Assembly (NCBI GenBank): GCA_028583605.1
Contig: CM053327.1
Location: 5,083,316-5,147,315, forward strand
Direction of reading: 5' to 3'
DNA: 64,000 nt
From: Dastarcus helophoroides
Taxonomy: Eukaryota > Arthropoda > Insecta > Coleoptera > Bothrideridae
Position 1 is the stretch's first letter, and the number at the start of each line of letters is the position of its first letter. This document shows positions 10,690 to 23,800 of the stretch, in pieces. The translations under genes and the position numbers were made by a program. Under the pieces are notes generated by a model, which saw only the letters and a list, made by a program, of their open reading frames with translations, searched no databases and had not been told where the DNA came from.

Positions 10690-12180
10690 TCTCGTTACAT
10701 TAATAGCTATTTTATAACGTCATATCCTAAAATTACATTTATTTAACGGTTTCGATGAATCAAATCAATCTCATTATTGGTAAGTGTAAAACAAAGAAAA
10801 ATGCATGAAGTAATTGTTATTTGGTTACCGTCTGAATTTGTTGAACACCAGAAGTCAGTAACAAAATTTTAAATCGTTACTGATCACAAACAGTTAATAT
10901 TGCTTTTAGCTACCGAAGAATGAAATAAACCACAGGACCACTAAAAAAGGGAACGAAGATAACTTTTATTCAGCTAGAACCTAACAAGTGAACTTATTGT
11001 TGGAAAAGAAAGTCTTCAATACATACAGGAAGGATATTCGGGTTTACGTAAATGTAGCATACTCCCTCTTAACCGGTTCCGAATAAATCGGCCGACGGAT
11101 TAAAGGGCTTATTTAAAAGAGTTTCTACGTGCATATTTATTTTTAAGGTCCACAATTTTTTACCGCGATATGGTTCCTTTATGAATTTATTATTTTATTT
11201 TTAACAAATTGATTACTAAAGACGGGCGCACAGTTTCCCCAAAGAAATTCACCTTCCTTGTACAACTTTGTACACATACATACAAATTAATTAATTCTTT
11301 CATATTTGCAAGCAATGTTATTTATGTTTTTAACTGGTTATATGTACATATTGGTTAGGGGATTAAATCAAACACAGTGAAGTTGGCTTTTTACTGGATA
11401 TATTTAATTTCCTTTTTAAATAGGAACGTACTTGGAAGGTCTAACGTCTGACAGTAACTAACGATATATCAACATATATAAGCTTGAAAATTTTTCATTG
11501 TCCATGTAAAACGCTAAGAATTGTCCCTTCCATAGTTTTCTACGGCCGCTGAACGTATTCCCCTACGCAGCATGCTCGTATCGTCCAGTTTAGATGTTAG
11601 AAAAAACTCGTCGAGAGTTTTACAACAGACTGGAATATTGTTTAGCACAGTCCGGCGGCCCATTTGAACTCCTTATATTGTAATATTTAAAGAGATATTA
11701 TGTTATATTCTTCATTAAAGTTATTATTTATGTTGTTTAGGAAATCTGGTTTATTTATTTTGGTTATCAAAGAATATTAGTTTTATTTTGCCTCAGAGGT
11801 TGATTAAATCAACAGACTAAAAGAACAAGCAGCATGTGGTACGCAAATTTTAATAAAATTGTTGCCTGCCAGTAGTAATCCCGTAACAAAACGCTTTAGA
11901 AGCTATGATGTACTACTGAAATCTCCACCAGCACAGATCGCTGCACTCTGCGTTGAATTTTTTACACCGGTGTAGGAGCATACAAGGCTCCGCCCATCTC
12001 TCCCACTATTAGCTCTCAATGTTAAATCTCTTATAAAGATTCTCTCTATGGACAGTGTTTGACTTTCCTGATGTGTTTATACATTCTAAATAGAAACACT
12101 GAAAACACATTTTTTTATGCAAAAAAATAAAACATATCTGTAGGACATGTCACATTATCTGGCCACAACAACTGACCACC
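10690..12180. other. Intergenic DNA, nothing recognised
   Basis: No exon, transposase or RNA was identified. A locally GC-richer patch occurs at about 11505-11680 with no open frame of note. Confidence 0.4.
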
Positions 12181-12317
12181 TGTCTAGTTCCGAGAAGGCC
12201 ACTTACACACGGTTTTTCACCGGTTGGCAAATTTGCCGACCAGCACAAAAACCGACGATACGGCACCGGCGTTTAATTTGCCGTCGCAGTACATATTTGA
12301 ACTTTACATGAACCGTA

Positions 12318-12660
12318 ATGGAAAAAGTCACTACTGAAGTTTTATGTGCATATGTTTTATATAAACGACGCAAATCTCATAGAAGAAGGGAAAGGAAAAT
12401 ATGGATACATCCGCTATTAGAGGAAAGAACCGCTGTTGGAGCTTTCTACACCCTGTTTACAAAACTGAAATCAGATGAATCAAAATTTTTTAATTATTTT
12501 CGGATGTCTATTTCATCTTTCGATCATTTGCTTGGATGAATTAGAAATCGTATCGCAAGACAAGAAAAAAATATGGGAAGGTCTATTCCATCCGAGGAAA
12601 TGCTTGCAGTCACTATCAAGTGGGTATTAAGATTTAAATGAAACTTTAAGCCGGAGAAAA
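12318..12660 (+). pseudogene. PIF/Harbinger transposase, N-terminal fragment
   Basis: The translation starts MEKVTTEVLCAYVLYKRR and continues through WIHPLLEERTAVGAFYTLF and FFNYFRMSISSFDHLLG. After an in-frame TGA it goes on as IRNRIARQEKNMGRSIP and EEMLAVTI. This order (HPLL.ER...GAF..L, F.NYFRMS..SFD.LL, IPP.E.LAVTI) is the N-terminal part of PIF/Harbinger DDE transposases. The catalytic DDE domain is absent downstream. A second, oppositely oriented frame (12850-13400) looks like its accessory DNA-binding protein, so the remnant probably derives from one element starting near 12190. Confidence 0.7.
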
Positions 12661-12849
12661 GATAAAAAAAAACAAGTTTTAAATGAAACGAGTAAACTAA
12701 TACTATGTGGCTAGAATATAAAACCCTTATGGATTAATATTTTTATTGCAACAATAAATCAAAATCCATTACTTAAAATGTAATATGATGTATTTCCTAC
12801 ATATTATTCAATATAAAATATAATAATAATTAAGTTTAGGATCGTTTTA

Positions 12850-13400
12850 TAAATTATAAAATGTTTCCAACGAACCAAATTCGTCATTGTTTTCAGGCGG
12901 TTGTAAAATGCTCTTATTTGCTGCATATGCAGGCTGCATAGAAATTTTGCGTATTGACATTTTATGCAATTGTTGCATTACTCCAAAATTGAAACATTGT
13001 CTGCGCTAAATGCGTTTTATTAATTGAATCACTTCTAAACGAAATTCCAATTTTTGTTCTTCGTCAAATTTTTGCAAGCTAGGTAACAGCGATTTTAAGA
13101 ATAAAGGGTTCTCATTATCGCCTTTATCTCTCAGCAATATTTCTAATAACGTACTTTCAAACTGGTCACCTTGCTTCAATCTTTTCGTTCGTCATTTAGA
13201 TAGTATTCTTGCTGAAAGTACCAATGATGTAAATGGACCTGATGATATGACAGGACTAACAGGCGATGGAAGTGACGAAAAGGTATTAATATCGTCAGGA
13301 AGTTCTGCATCACTACTATTATCATTTTCCGTTGCTTCGGAAACTATTTCTGAATAGGTGATACTTGATACTGTTTCATTAGGTCTTAAAATTTGGCCAT
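12850..13400 (-). pseudogene. BESS-motif protein remnant (Harbinger accessory frame)
   Basis: The minus strand encodes an acidic linker (EIVSEATENDNSSDAELPDD), then after a break LLEILLRDKGDNE and LFLKSLLPSLQKF, followed by EEQKLEFRLEVIQLI. The pattern FLKSLLP...L....K..FR..V..LI is the BESS protein-interaction motif, usually found C-terminal to a MADF/Myb-like domain. The frame has at least one stop and shifts. Its position next to, and opposite to, a Harbinger transposase fragment matches the two-gene plan of that superfamily. The MADF part cannot be seen clearly. Confidence 0.55.
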
Positions 13401-13729
13401 AAGATTAAGCTGTTCGTGGAAAATGTACTTCTTACTATTTTTGGCTTTGCTGCCAGATTTTAAAGTTTTCTTTTTTTTTGAAACTTTTCATGTATCTGTC
13501 GCGTATATTTCTCCATTTTTTTATAATTATATTTCCTACAAAAAAATAAATTTTTAGGTTCTTAGCTAGTGAAACCACATTAACTGATCTCCGCTACAGT
13601 TATGGACTATTATTACTATTACTATTAGCATCCTTTCTAACTTTCCTGAAATATTTGAATTAATTTTTGTATTAATATATTTACAATAAAGTGCCAAGCT
13701 AAGTTTTTGCCAAAACAAAAGTACTGTTT

Positions 13730-14700
13730 CCAATCTGGCTACTTTTGCTCAGTACGTAGCAGAAGTTCTTGCTAAAATAAGTCAAGTCGCAACATATGCA
13801 GATTTTCAAAAGGTATTTGACCGAATAGATCATTCAGCCCTAATTAACAAATTAAATGAAAGAGTTTTAGTCTTAAGCTTCTCAAATTTTTTAAATCTTT
13901 TCTCAGAGATCCACTAAACATTGTATTCTAAAATGGTTATCTTTCCGAACCATTTACTTTTATTTCTGGTGTTCAGTAGGGATAAAATTTAGGTTTTCTA
14001 TTACTTTTGTTGTTTATTAATGACCAGTTCTCTTAATAATTGTAAGAGCTTTTTATTTGCCGATGATTTAAAAATATTTTTGCAACTGAAAACTGTGGAA
14101 GATTGCACATTCTTGCAAAAGCACTTGAGAATGTGGCTAAATGGTGTGTAAATAAGAAACTTTAAATCAATATCTCTAAATGCAAAATTATAAGCTTTAT
14201 AAGAAAAATTAATCCACTACATTATAATTATAAAATTGAAGATGATTCATTGAATAAATATCTTAAGTTAAAAGATCTTGGTGTTACTTTTGATACAGAA
14301 TTCACAAATATGTTCTACTTCATACAAATTAATGATTTTTTTTATAAGAAACTCTGCTGGCCTAAATAGTCAAAGATGCCTAAAAGTTTCATTTCACTCA
14401 TTGGTTTGTTCCAAACTAGAATATTGCTTATTAATCTTGTGTACATTTTATTAAATTCATATTGACAATCTTTAATCTATAAATTAAAAATTCCTAAAAT
14501 TTATCAGCTTTGAACTTGATGGTGTTTAGATGTAACCATTTAAAGCTTTTGGAACGTCGTAGTACTGTTTCTTTAGAACACAGACGCTTAAGGAAGATAA
14601 TAAAGTTGTTTGGGCACATTTGTTAAACAAAATTAACTTTTATGGTTCTAAAAGAGGTTTGCATAGTGCAAATACGTTCAGGTGCGATCACAGTAGAACT
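13730..14700 (+). mobile_element. Decayed non-LTR retrotransposon (Jockey/CR1-like RT)
   Basis: Broken frames encode RT segments in the right order: TYADFQKVFDRIDHSALINKL (13798-13860), FLFADDLKIF with the catalytic ADD at about 14050-14080, then NISKCK-like and LGVTFDTEF stretches (about 14160-14300). A tail resembling the SLEHRRL-type C-terminus is near 14560-14590. Many stops and frameshifts are present. No endonuclease domain was recognised upstream, so it is probably 5'-truncated. Confidence 0.65.
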
Positions 14701-14714
14701 AACAACTTGTTTAA

Positions 14715-15124
14715 CCCGCCGTTGGGCGCGTTAGTTTGCCCATAATGCTCATTTTTAAATTGTTTGGTCATTATGGTTCCTGATCTAAAATGACTTTTGC
14801 TTGGAAATAAGGCTGTAGAGGATATTTGCAAACAAGATTTGTCTAAATAAAAATTATTTTTGGACCATAACTCTCAAATATAATATTATTGGAAATTTGG
14901 TTCTGTATTTCGTATAATAATTTGGACTTTGTATTCGGCTAAATATTTTGTTTATACGTTAAAGCTGTGAATGATCTTTAATTTAATTTTATAAACAGAT
15001 ATACCAAGATACCATACTTCTCCATAGAACCAAAAAAGTTAAAAATTAGCATTATTTTTAGATGCGGTCCCTGAGACCGCACGCTCCTGATCGTGTTATA
15101 AAATATGGCGCGCCTACTCTAGGG
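14715..15124. mobile_element. piggyBac-type MITE with TTAA flanks
   Basis: The 410-bp block is bounded by TTAA at 14711-14714 and 15125-15128. It begins CCCGCCGTTGGGCGCG and ends, reverse-complemented, CCCTAGAGTAGGCGCG, so CCC ends and the GGCGCG block are shared. A subterminal palindrome, GCGGTC-ccTGa-GACCGC, lies at 15064-15080. TTAA target duplications and CCC ends are the signature of piggyBac-family transposons. There is no coding capacity, so it would need a transposase in trans. Confidence 0.65.
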
Positions 15125-15927
15125 TTAATTCGCCAGTAAATTATGTGCAGAAACTTCAGTATGTTCGCCCAACTGGTGGATCCTAATGACACTAGCATAC
15201 AAAATATCTTAACAAACCTGCACATAAATACCTTATTGCTTAAGCGTGCAGAACATGATTAAAGTTATAGCATAATATCCATTAATTTCTGCATTTATAT
15301 CTTTTACTTTTAGGTTTTTCTTTATATTGATTTAGTTAAGAAATTAAATATTAACTAATACCTAGGCATTACTTAGACGTTCAAGGTTGGGTGAATATAA
15401 ATATGTATGTACGTGTGTCTATACAGTGTGTCCCAACGGGAATCGCCGCAATCGATATCTGACAAAGCACTTAACTAAAAAAATTTAAAAATTTACCAAC
15501 GTAGCAAAGTCAACAAGGCGATAGAACCAACACAACAAAAATATTCGCAAAATTGTAATACTTCGGGTTAAACCGGACGTTGACACCAACTTCGTTATTT
15601 TAAATAAGGCCCCCTATATATTTTTGTATTTCGGGATTTAATTTGATAATTTAAAGTAACTTTGAATAACAAACATTGTTCCTAAAACTTATATTTTTTA
15701 AGATAATTGGATTTTTCTAACAAATTTGACAGATGCAAGGTTCCACGAAATTCTTTGTATCCTTTTCCAGAAACCACATATTTATTTCATATTTGGTAGG
15801 AAAGTAGAACACATACGAAGCTATCCTGCACGTCTTTCATATCTTCAAAAACATTATACCGAGTGTATACCGAAATAAAATCTTGTGCCCTCTTACCAAG
15901 AAAGATTAAAAATTACAACAGAGGTTG

Positions 15928-15968
15928 CTTTAACGCGTTTCGATAGTCAAGCTATCATCTTCAGAGAG
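15928..15968 (-). ncRNA. Hammerhead-like motif with covarying helix II
   Basis: Same arrangement as 4042-4082: CUCU, CUGAAGA, extra U, helix II, GAAA, CGCG, UU, AAAG. Here helix II is GAUAG-cuuga-CUAUC, five perfect pairs. Relative to 4042-4082 the third pair changes from C-G to U-A and the fourth is repaired from A-C to A-U. That is compensatory change and argues for selection on the folded RNA. Helix I has one weakened pair. Confidence 0.55.
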
Positions 15969-15984
15969 ATATTACTAGTAGTAT

Positions 15985-16025
15985 CTCTCTGAAGATTAGA
16001 GCTTGCTTATCAAAACGCGTTAGAG
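15985..16025 (+). ncRNA. Degenerate hammerhead-like motif
   Basis: Plus-strand partner of 15928-15968. CUGAAGA is intact at 15989-15995, but the first base of GAAA is A and helix II is disrupted, so cleavage is not expected. CGCG, UU and AGAG follow as in the other copies. Confidence 0.4.
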
Positions 16026-17119
16026 CAACCTCTGTTGTGTTTTTTAATTTTAATCTTTTATGGTTACAGGGGACAAGATTTGTATTTCAATTTTTGATAA
16101 CCAAGAACCACTCTGTTCCACCAAAAAAAAAATTGGAACTTTGGGTTAATTACTTAATTTTTATTTAGTTTATTTTTAAATTGTCTTATAATTAGTATTA
16201 ATACTTGTGGGCAAATATACTAATAAATAAATAAATAAAAGATAATATGTTAGAAAAGTAAAACCAAAAATGATTGCACACAGAAATGGATATACATTTA
16301 TTGGAACAAATTATTTATGGTTTTCTTCATAAGCGAGAGAATTATGTTCATCTTCATCATCGGCTGACCGCAAATCTGATTCATCTCCTGGACTATTCTC
16401 TTTTTCTAGATCAAAACACATTTTCGTCATGGGTAAAAAACGAAATTGCATAATCATCAAATTAATATGCCGTATCTAAATTCTATGTGATATCTTTGGT
16501 TTCTTTTTTAGATTTAAAGTTTAAAGTTCATTTACTAAGAACTAAATTTTTATATTAGATGTATTTTCACTTTGTCTTGACAAATAAATGCAGAAAGTTC
16601 TCCGTAAAGATCGGGTGCGGAACGACCGCCTTATTGATTTAAAAATGAAAAACTGAGGTTTTTTTGCTTATAATTGCCACCATTTTGGTCCAACAAAAAA
16701 TGTTTTCTAAAAAAGTTGGATAGCTTCAAATTTTTCACAAAAACTTATTGGTTGTTTTTTTTTTGTAGACTTGGTCGTTTGTGAGAAAATATTCCAGGAG
16801 TAGATGACAATAAAATAAGCAGTTACCATAAATACAACTCAAAATTTAAAAAAAAATGCTTTTATTGTGATATCTTTATGGTCCCAGACTTCATTTTATA
16901 AATGAACTCACATAACATTTAATCGGGATAATCATCATCATCATCAGATTGTTTATTATATTAATTTCGCCCCACAACCGTGCTCTATTATCAAAAAATT
17001 CCAAAAAATACGATTTCTTATTATAAAAATCATTATTTCTTGGGTAATTTTTTTCCAAGTTGGATGTTGGAGCTTTTTAAATAGTGGAAAGCTTTTTCTA
17101 GACGGCGATTCTATGTGCT

Positions 17120-17530
17120 ACATTTTAACATTAAGATATGCCGAAATTATGACAATTGTGTCAAAGCTGACACGTCAATTTTATTTATTTTGAAACGATA
17201 ATTAGATTCATTAATGTGAGAGACACCTGAGACTCTATAAACTGCACAATATACATTAATAGAACATACTGAATTAGAATGTACTCCAGTAATTGTCATG
17301 GAACTAGAATCTGCACAAATTTCTCACTGAATTATACCTAAAATTTTTCGCTTTTAATTCTTCAAGTTTACTAAACAAGATACTACCGAATAAGACATTT
17401 TTATTTACTACCCCTCTAACTGGTCACATGAAAAATGCAATATAATGCTGAATATTTTTCATTAAACACGTGTTGCATAATATCTGTTTAATGTTAGGAA
17501 TAGTTTTGAGAGAAAAGTAAATGTGTATGT
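17120..17530. repeat. Dispersed ~400-bp repeat (pair with 27440-27890)
   Basis: Co-linear similarity with 27440-27890. It runs from the tcaaagctgacacgtcaa block, through tttactaaacaagatactac and aactggtcacatgaaaaa, to the tgttgagtttgaaaacaaac end. The two copies are considerably diverged. No coding region was found. The second copy lies next to a Tc1/mariner remnant and the hammerhead repeat. Confidence 0.55.
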
Positions 17531-17808
17531 TGAGTTTGAAAACAAACATTCTGCTTACTTCTGGAAGTTTGAAATTCAAAGCAAAAATTTTCAATTTAAG
17601 GTTAAAATGTCAAAAAAAGTTGGACCTTTAACCGTAAGCTATAAAACCAATTTTAGTAATGTGCACTTTTAGTTTTACCAATGAGTTGAACTGCTATTAA
17701 AATACGAAAAATTTAAGAATAAAATTAACATGTCTAAAATTAACGGAAAATGTAGCAATAGCAATAATTTGATGTATTCTAAGAAATTAAATTACAAAAT
17801 TCTGACAA

Positions 17809-20800
17809 CTAAATTCCTATTTTACTTTTTATCCAATGTCTATATTTTGAAACTCTTGTGTATACGCCTGGAAAATTCTTCTCGGCACATTTCCAACCAA
17901 ATGAAATTATACCAATCAATTTGCCCTTCATTGCTAATGGACCACCAGAGTCGCCCTGTAATTAAAAAATATTAAAGGTCACAATTTTTTGGACAATGCT
18001 TGTCTTTCGGATGCTAAATTAATAGATTTATAAAAAAAAACTTAATGAAAAATTCTTAGTTTTCGTCTTAAGGGCCTTCAAAATCGTCCAGTAAACAATT
18101 TATTTAATTACTAATTTCATAACCCCTTTGCCGATCGTGTAAATCTCATATTTAGATCATCAAGACTTAACATTTTACAGAAACTTAATGAAGGCAATAT
18201 ACTGGATAGTAATGTTCTTACCATAATCTTACTTTTTTTTGAGAAGATTGTTAGGAAGAAAGTTAGTCTACTGCAAAATAATTTTGTTTTCTAAAAAAAT
18301 TTCTTGCACTGAGAAAATATTTATTTTATCGTATCACTGAAAATTAAGTGTCTTCAAAATTAAATCTTTATTTATAATAATTTACCTAATAATATTTACC
18401 AGTTTCATAATAACTTAGTACCACATAATACGTTTTATATTTTAATATGTTAGTTACCTTTTTTGAAGAATGACTTTCGCCATACCTTTAAGTAAAATAG
18501 AGAGCTTGCCATCTTGTAATATAAAAAAAATATCATTTTTGAGTACAGGTGGTCCAGAACCGATTGTGAACCTTAAATGCAGAGTAATGGTAATACCAAT
18601 TTAAAAATGTAAAGCAAATTCTTTTATAAGGTCATTTAAAGAATATCCGTCACATAATATGACTTATTCAAAGGTCATTACCTTAAGGCTAGGAAGTCAC
18701 TAAAATTATTTTATTTTTTCAGTTTACATAACGTAAAACCACCCTATAACCACCACCTGTCTGAATCCGACCACTATTCTTTGCATAAGCATTTCTGACT
18801 TAAAACAATTCATGTTGATGATCCTTAGATCCCTATAAAATATTAACTTGTTTGTCTTTTCTCTGGTTTTTATTTATCACTTATATCTCAAAATCGGCTT
18901 TTGGAGAACTCGTCAATAAATCTACAATGTCTATGGGAAGTGCAAAATATTTATTTAAATATTCTTTTTATAAACTTGAGCTTATTACCGGTAGTGAAAG
19001 AATTGATGTATTATATGTATGTAATGACATGTAGTAATCGAAAACGTAGTAGAAGATAATTCAAATATGAGGGTCCTAAGATCCAGACTATTCTCAGACA
19101 AACACGGAATTACCAAAATGAAAAATCAATAGGGTAACATAGTCTTAGAAAATAGAAATATTGTGGAACATATTTAAGACTTCTACACCTGTCTCTATAC
19201 CTCTATTAGACCTGATCCAAGAGTTACGAATATGGTCATTCGTAACGTGGGCTCTGAAAATATTCCAGAAATATCAAAACAAGACATTCAGGCTGCTCTT
19301 AAGCAGATAAACAAGAAAAAAAGTCCAAAAGAAGACAAAATTACAGGTGAAATGTTAAAAATGGGAGGAGCAGTCATTGAAAAATCACCACAAATTCTCT
19401 TAAATAAGTGTTTACTAGAAGGTACAATTCCGGACTCGTAGAAAAACGCAGAAGTAATTTTACTTTTTAAAAAAGAAGAAAATGAAAATATAGAAAACTA
19501 TCGACCAATTGGCCTTCTCTCTCATCTACAGATTGAATCAAATTTGATTTTTATTACACGGATCTCGTAAACCATTTACAGGTTGAATTAAATTTGATTT
19601 CCACTACAGGGATCTCGTAAACCGTTAGCTTCAGTGACTGGCCTATAATTGTTTTTAGCAGGGACGGTCTCTCTGCAGCGCTTCATTGCAATCAAGAGGA
19701 GAAAGCAAAATGGTTTTTGTTGAAAGACATCATTAAAATACGTCTAACACTCAAAATATTGCTAATTTAGTGAGACAATGTAGTCTTGTGCCTTGAGATA
19801 AAAAGGGTGCACCATAAGTATTGGTACATAGAGCAATAGTGGATTTTTTGAATAAAAATAATGTGATTTAGCTACATTTACCTTATACCAAAAGTTGATA
19901 TTAACAAAGATACAGGGTGTCAAAGTTGAAAAAAAAAATTAATTTTTTCGTATAATTGTGGAATGAATTGTAATATATGCACAAAATTTGGCCAAGGATG
20001 TTTCTCAAGTCAACAAACTCCAGTTTGCTAACATATTACCAATAGCTGATAGGGGGCGCTACCTGTCCTATCCTACATAATCTAAATCATCATAACTTTT
20101 TTGTACACCCATGTATAATAATTTTAAATAGGTTATTTTATTTCCCCATATTTTCTACGTAAAAAAGATGTACTTTTTGAAAGTTGATACAAGCAACCGT
20201 TTTCAAGATATTTGCCTTTAAAGCTTGACGTGCCTTGGTTTTAGGCTTGAAAAAAAAAGTAATCATAAGACAGCTTTAAAACTAATTTATATTAAATATT
20301 CTTTTACTGATATTATTAATACCTAAATTTTGAAAATCTCAATAAAGAAAATCCAAAAAATTAAGACGTGTTTTATTTTCTAACCTAAAGATGTGAGATA
20401 TGATCCCTGAGTGTGCACAAGAAAATTTTAATAGTCTAGGTAGTCAAAGCAGATATTTGGAGATGAATTTTAATAAAAGACAGCCATATTTTTAATTATT
20501 TACAATCCCTTTACATGAAAAATGTCATTTCCCACATACTTATTTTTGAAATTAAATTTTGTTTTGGTATTTTGTTTAAATTCGCTTTAGAAATTTAAAA
20601 AACATGTTCAATAATAATGTCAGTAAAGTCCTATTTAATAAAAACTATTTAAGAGTGAGTTTTATTACTTTTATTTTGAAACCTACTGCAAAAAATTCAC
20701 ATTTACATAACTTAAAATAAACGTACGGCAAACTTTGAAGACAAATATCTTGAAAACGGTTGCTGGTATCAACATTTAGAAAGTATACCTTTTTTACGTA

Positions 20801-23800
20801 AGAAATGTAGGTAAATAAAGATATCTATTTAAAATAAGTGTACATAAACGCGCAAAAAAGTTATGATGCTTTACAACAATACATTGTAGCGCAGGTGGCG
20901 CCCCCTATGAGTTACTGGCAATCTGTTAGCAAATTAGAATTTCTGGACCGAAAAAACCCCCCTATGTCAAATTTCTTGTCTATAGTAAAATGTGTTCATC
21001 ACTTATGCGAAAAAATCACAATTTTTTTTCAACTTTGACACCCTGTATCTCTGTTAATATCAACTTTTTGTATAAGGTAAATGTGGCCAAATCACGTTAT
21101 TTTTATACGAAAAATCTACTCTTCCTTTATGTACCATTACTTATGGTCCACCCTGTATAATTAGATTCAATATTGTAATAACTAAAGGAATGATTTTCAA
21201 TTCCATTTTTAATTTCGGGCATTGTACAGTGTGAGCGAAACTCGATGTCTCGGCGCTATTACAAGAAAAGGAAAAACGATATAAGAAATATGAAAAGAGA
21301 TTCTTACATTGGATTGAATAAGGTTCATTTTTAGCTAAATTTGCATATTTTTCCAAATTTGGAATGGAAAGTAATGACGTCATTGAATTTTTTATCTTCA
21401 GAAATATTTCTATATTTTTACACATTTAAAAAGAGATAATTTTTCTAAACAAATTTTGTAACCGAAAATATTTGGTATCTTTCCTGTAAAAAAGTGATAA
21501 GCAAATTTATCGTAAAAAATGTTTTATTAAAAATTCGCAATTGGTACGGTTTAATCAAACGGCCTTTGGAAACAAATCTATAAAATATTTTTAGGTTTGC
21601 AATTACATGTCTTAGAGAGTATTTCCCTGCTTTTCTAGGGTTTGTTTGAAATTTCCCATAAATTAATAAATAATACAGGGTGAATCAGAAAGAATAGGCT
21701 AACGCAAAACTGGAGAGAATAGACACCAAAATATTACGATTGAGCTCAACATGCCTTATACTAATGCGAATGGTTTAAGAGACATAGGGCTTTTAAAGTT
21801 TAAATTTTATTCTGAAATTTCTCAATAATTGAAAAAGTTTTGGTGCTATAAATTTAATATTTTAATATAGTAATATCTACGCCTTAAAAAATCATTAAAA
21901 AAAATACGTTGAAACTTTTAAATGCAATTATATAAAAAACTGTTAGCTTTAGATGACTTAAACAAGAGTACCTTTTCTTTATAGAATTGATCGTTTTTTT
22001 ATATTGTCTACTTGTTTTAAATATAACTCAAGAGATAAAAAAAAATATATTTTAATTTACGTAAATGATTATGTAAAATTAGCGCCCTCTAGCGGCAACA
22101 TCAATATAAATTTAAAATTCGTACTTCTCACCCAAAAAAACATAAAATACCCAAATATTAAATTAATAGCATCAAAACTTTCTCAATTATTAAAAACATT
22201 TAGAACAAAATTTAAACTTTCAACGCCCTGTATCTCTTTAACCAGCCACATTGGTATAAGGCATATTGAGCTCAATCGTAATATTTTGGTGTCTAGTATC
22301 TTCAGTTTAGCGTTGACTCATTCTTTCTAATTCACCCCGTATATCTTTTACGTGAGCATTTTTCAAGGTCAAATGGCAACAAAAAATGTTTGTCAATCAT
22401 TAGTTTAATTATTGACAGATGCCACTATACTTTGATTGTTGATTTATTGCAGTTCCAGAGGCTATTTGTTTAAATCGTGGTAGTTACGAATTTTTTATAG
22501 TATCCTTTTTTTACAATAAAATTATCTATAACTTTTTATCCAAAAAAGATACCAATTTTTTTTCCTCACAAAATTTGTTTAGAAAAACTACCTCTTTTTA
22601 AATATCTAGAAATACAGGTATGTTTCTGGAAAAAAAGTTCAATGACGTCATCACTTGGGTTTCCAAATCTGGGAAAATATGCAAATTTGACTTTAAATAG
22701 ACCTTATTTAATCCAATTTAAGAACCTTTTTGCAGATTTCTTATATCGTTTTTCGTTTTTTTTTAATAGAGCTGAGACATCGAGTTTCGCTCACCCTGTA
22801 CATTTTAATTTCAGCCACTAGAAAATACATATTTTTGGGTGTCAGGATTAAAAGCTTTTGCAGGTTGTTCGTTTTTGGTCTTAAATATTATTACTTACGC
22901 AAAAACCTGACAAACGTATACATTGAGAATAATCCTTAGGTTTAAAGTTAATGATTTCACTCGCAGTAACTTCGATTTTTTAAAATTATTCTCTCGATGC
23001 CATTTCAATAGTGTCAGGTAGTGGTGCTGTTACTGTTACTATTCTAAATTTATATTTCAAATTTCAACACGACCGGTAAAGGTGTTGTAGAGTTTTTAAT
23101 CAAATATATTTTTTTTTGGACACTTTTAAAGACCTATAATTCGAAAACTAACAGCTTTTCATTAAACTATTTTGTAATAAATCGTATTTGTTTGTCGTTC
23201 TAAATCTGCTGTTAAGCGTTGTCGATGAGCGAACACTCTGTATAAGCGCACTAAGCAATCGCCTAGGGCGCTGGCCAATAATGACCGATATGATGAAATA
23301 ATGCTGGGTGTAATCGGTTTGAAAGTTAATACTCCGCATTTAAACAGTTCTGGATCACCCTGTACATAAAGTGTGGCCCACCGAAAAGCTAGCGTGTGGC
23401 ACAACTGCCAGAAAAAGATCCTGTCAAAAAAAATTCAAAAATTAAAATTCAATTTTGTTTTTGAGGGAAAAACTTTTAACCCAAAAATCATAGTCCGAAT
23501 TTCCCTCCAATTGGTTGGCGTTATTCCCAAAATGTTCAAACTAAGTATCTAGGTTAAGTGAATAGGTCCTTAAAAAGAGTGTTTTATTTTATCTAAAATG
23601 AAGCTTTATTTTTGAAATTTGGTCGATTCATTTAGAAGTTACGAAGTCTTGAAACTTCAATAATACTTTTTAGCAAAATGCATGCATTCGATGGGGAGTA
23701 TGAATCGAAAGCAGAATTGTAAAGCGGTAAGGCCTTTAAACCCAAAATAAGGGCATATGATATTTTTCGCAATTAACTTTCCCATTTATAGAATGCACGA

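Larger units (their letters stand above)
15870..16135. repeat. Head-to-head inverted repeat of Penelope-type termini
   Basis: Two ~125-bp arms, 15870-15972 and 15980-16135, face each other around attactagta. Each contains a hammerhead-like motif, then the caacagaggttg/caacctctgttg block and the aagattaaaaa and acaagatttgtatttcaatttt type sequences also seen next to the PLE remnants at 3930-4040 and 57640-57725. No coding sequence lies between them. Confidence 0.65.

Noticed and set aside
16311..16432. Short acidic minus-strand frame (about 39 residues, EDEHNSLAYEE-like end)
   Set aside because: Has ATG and stop but no recognisable domain, neighbours or splice context; too short to support.
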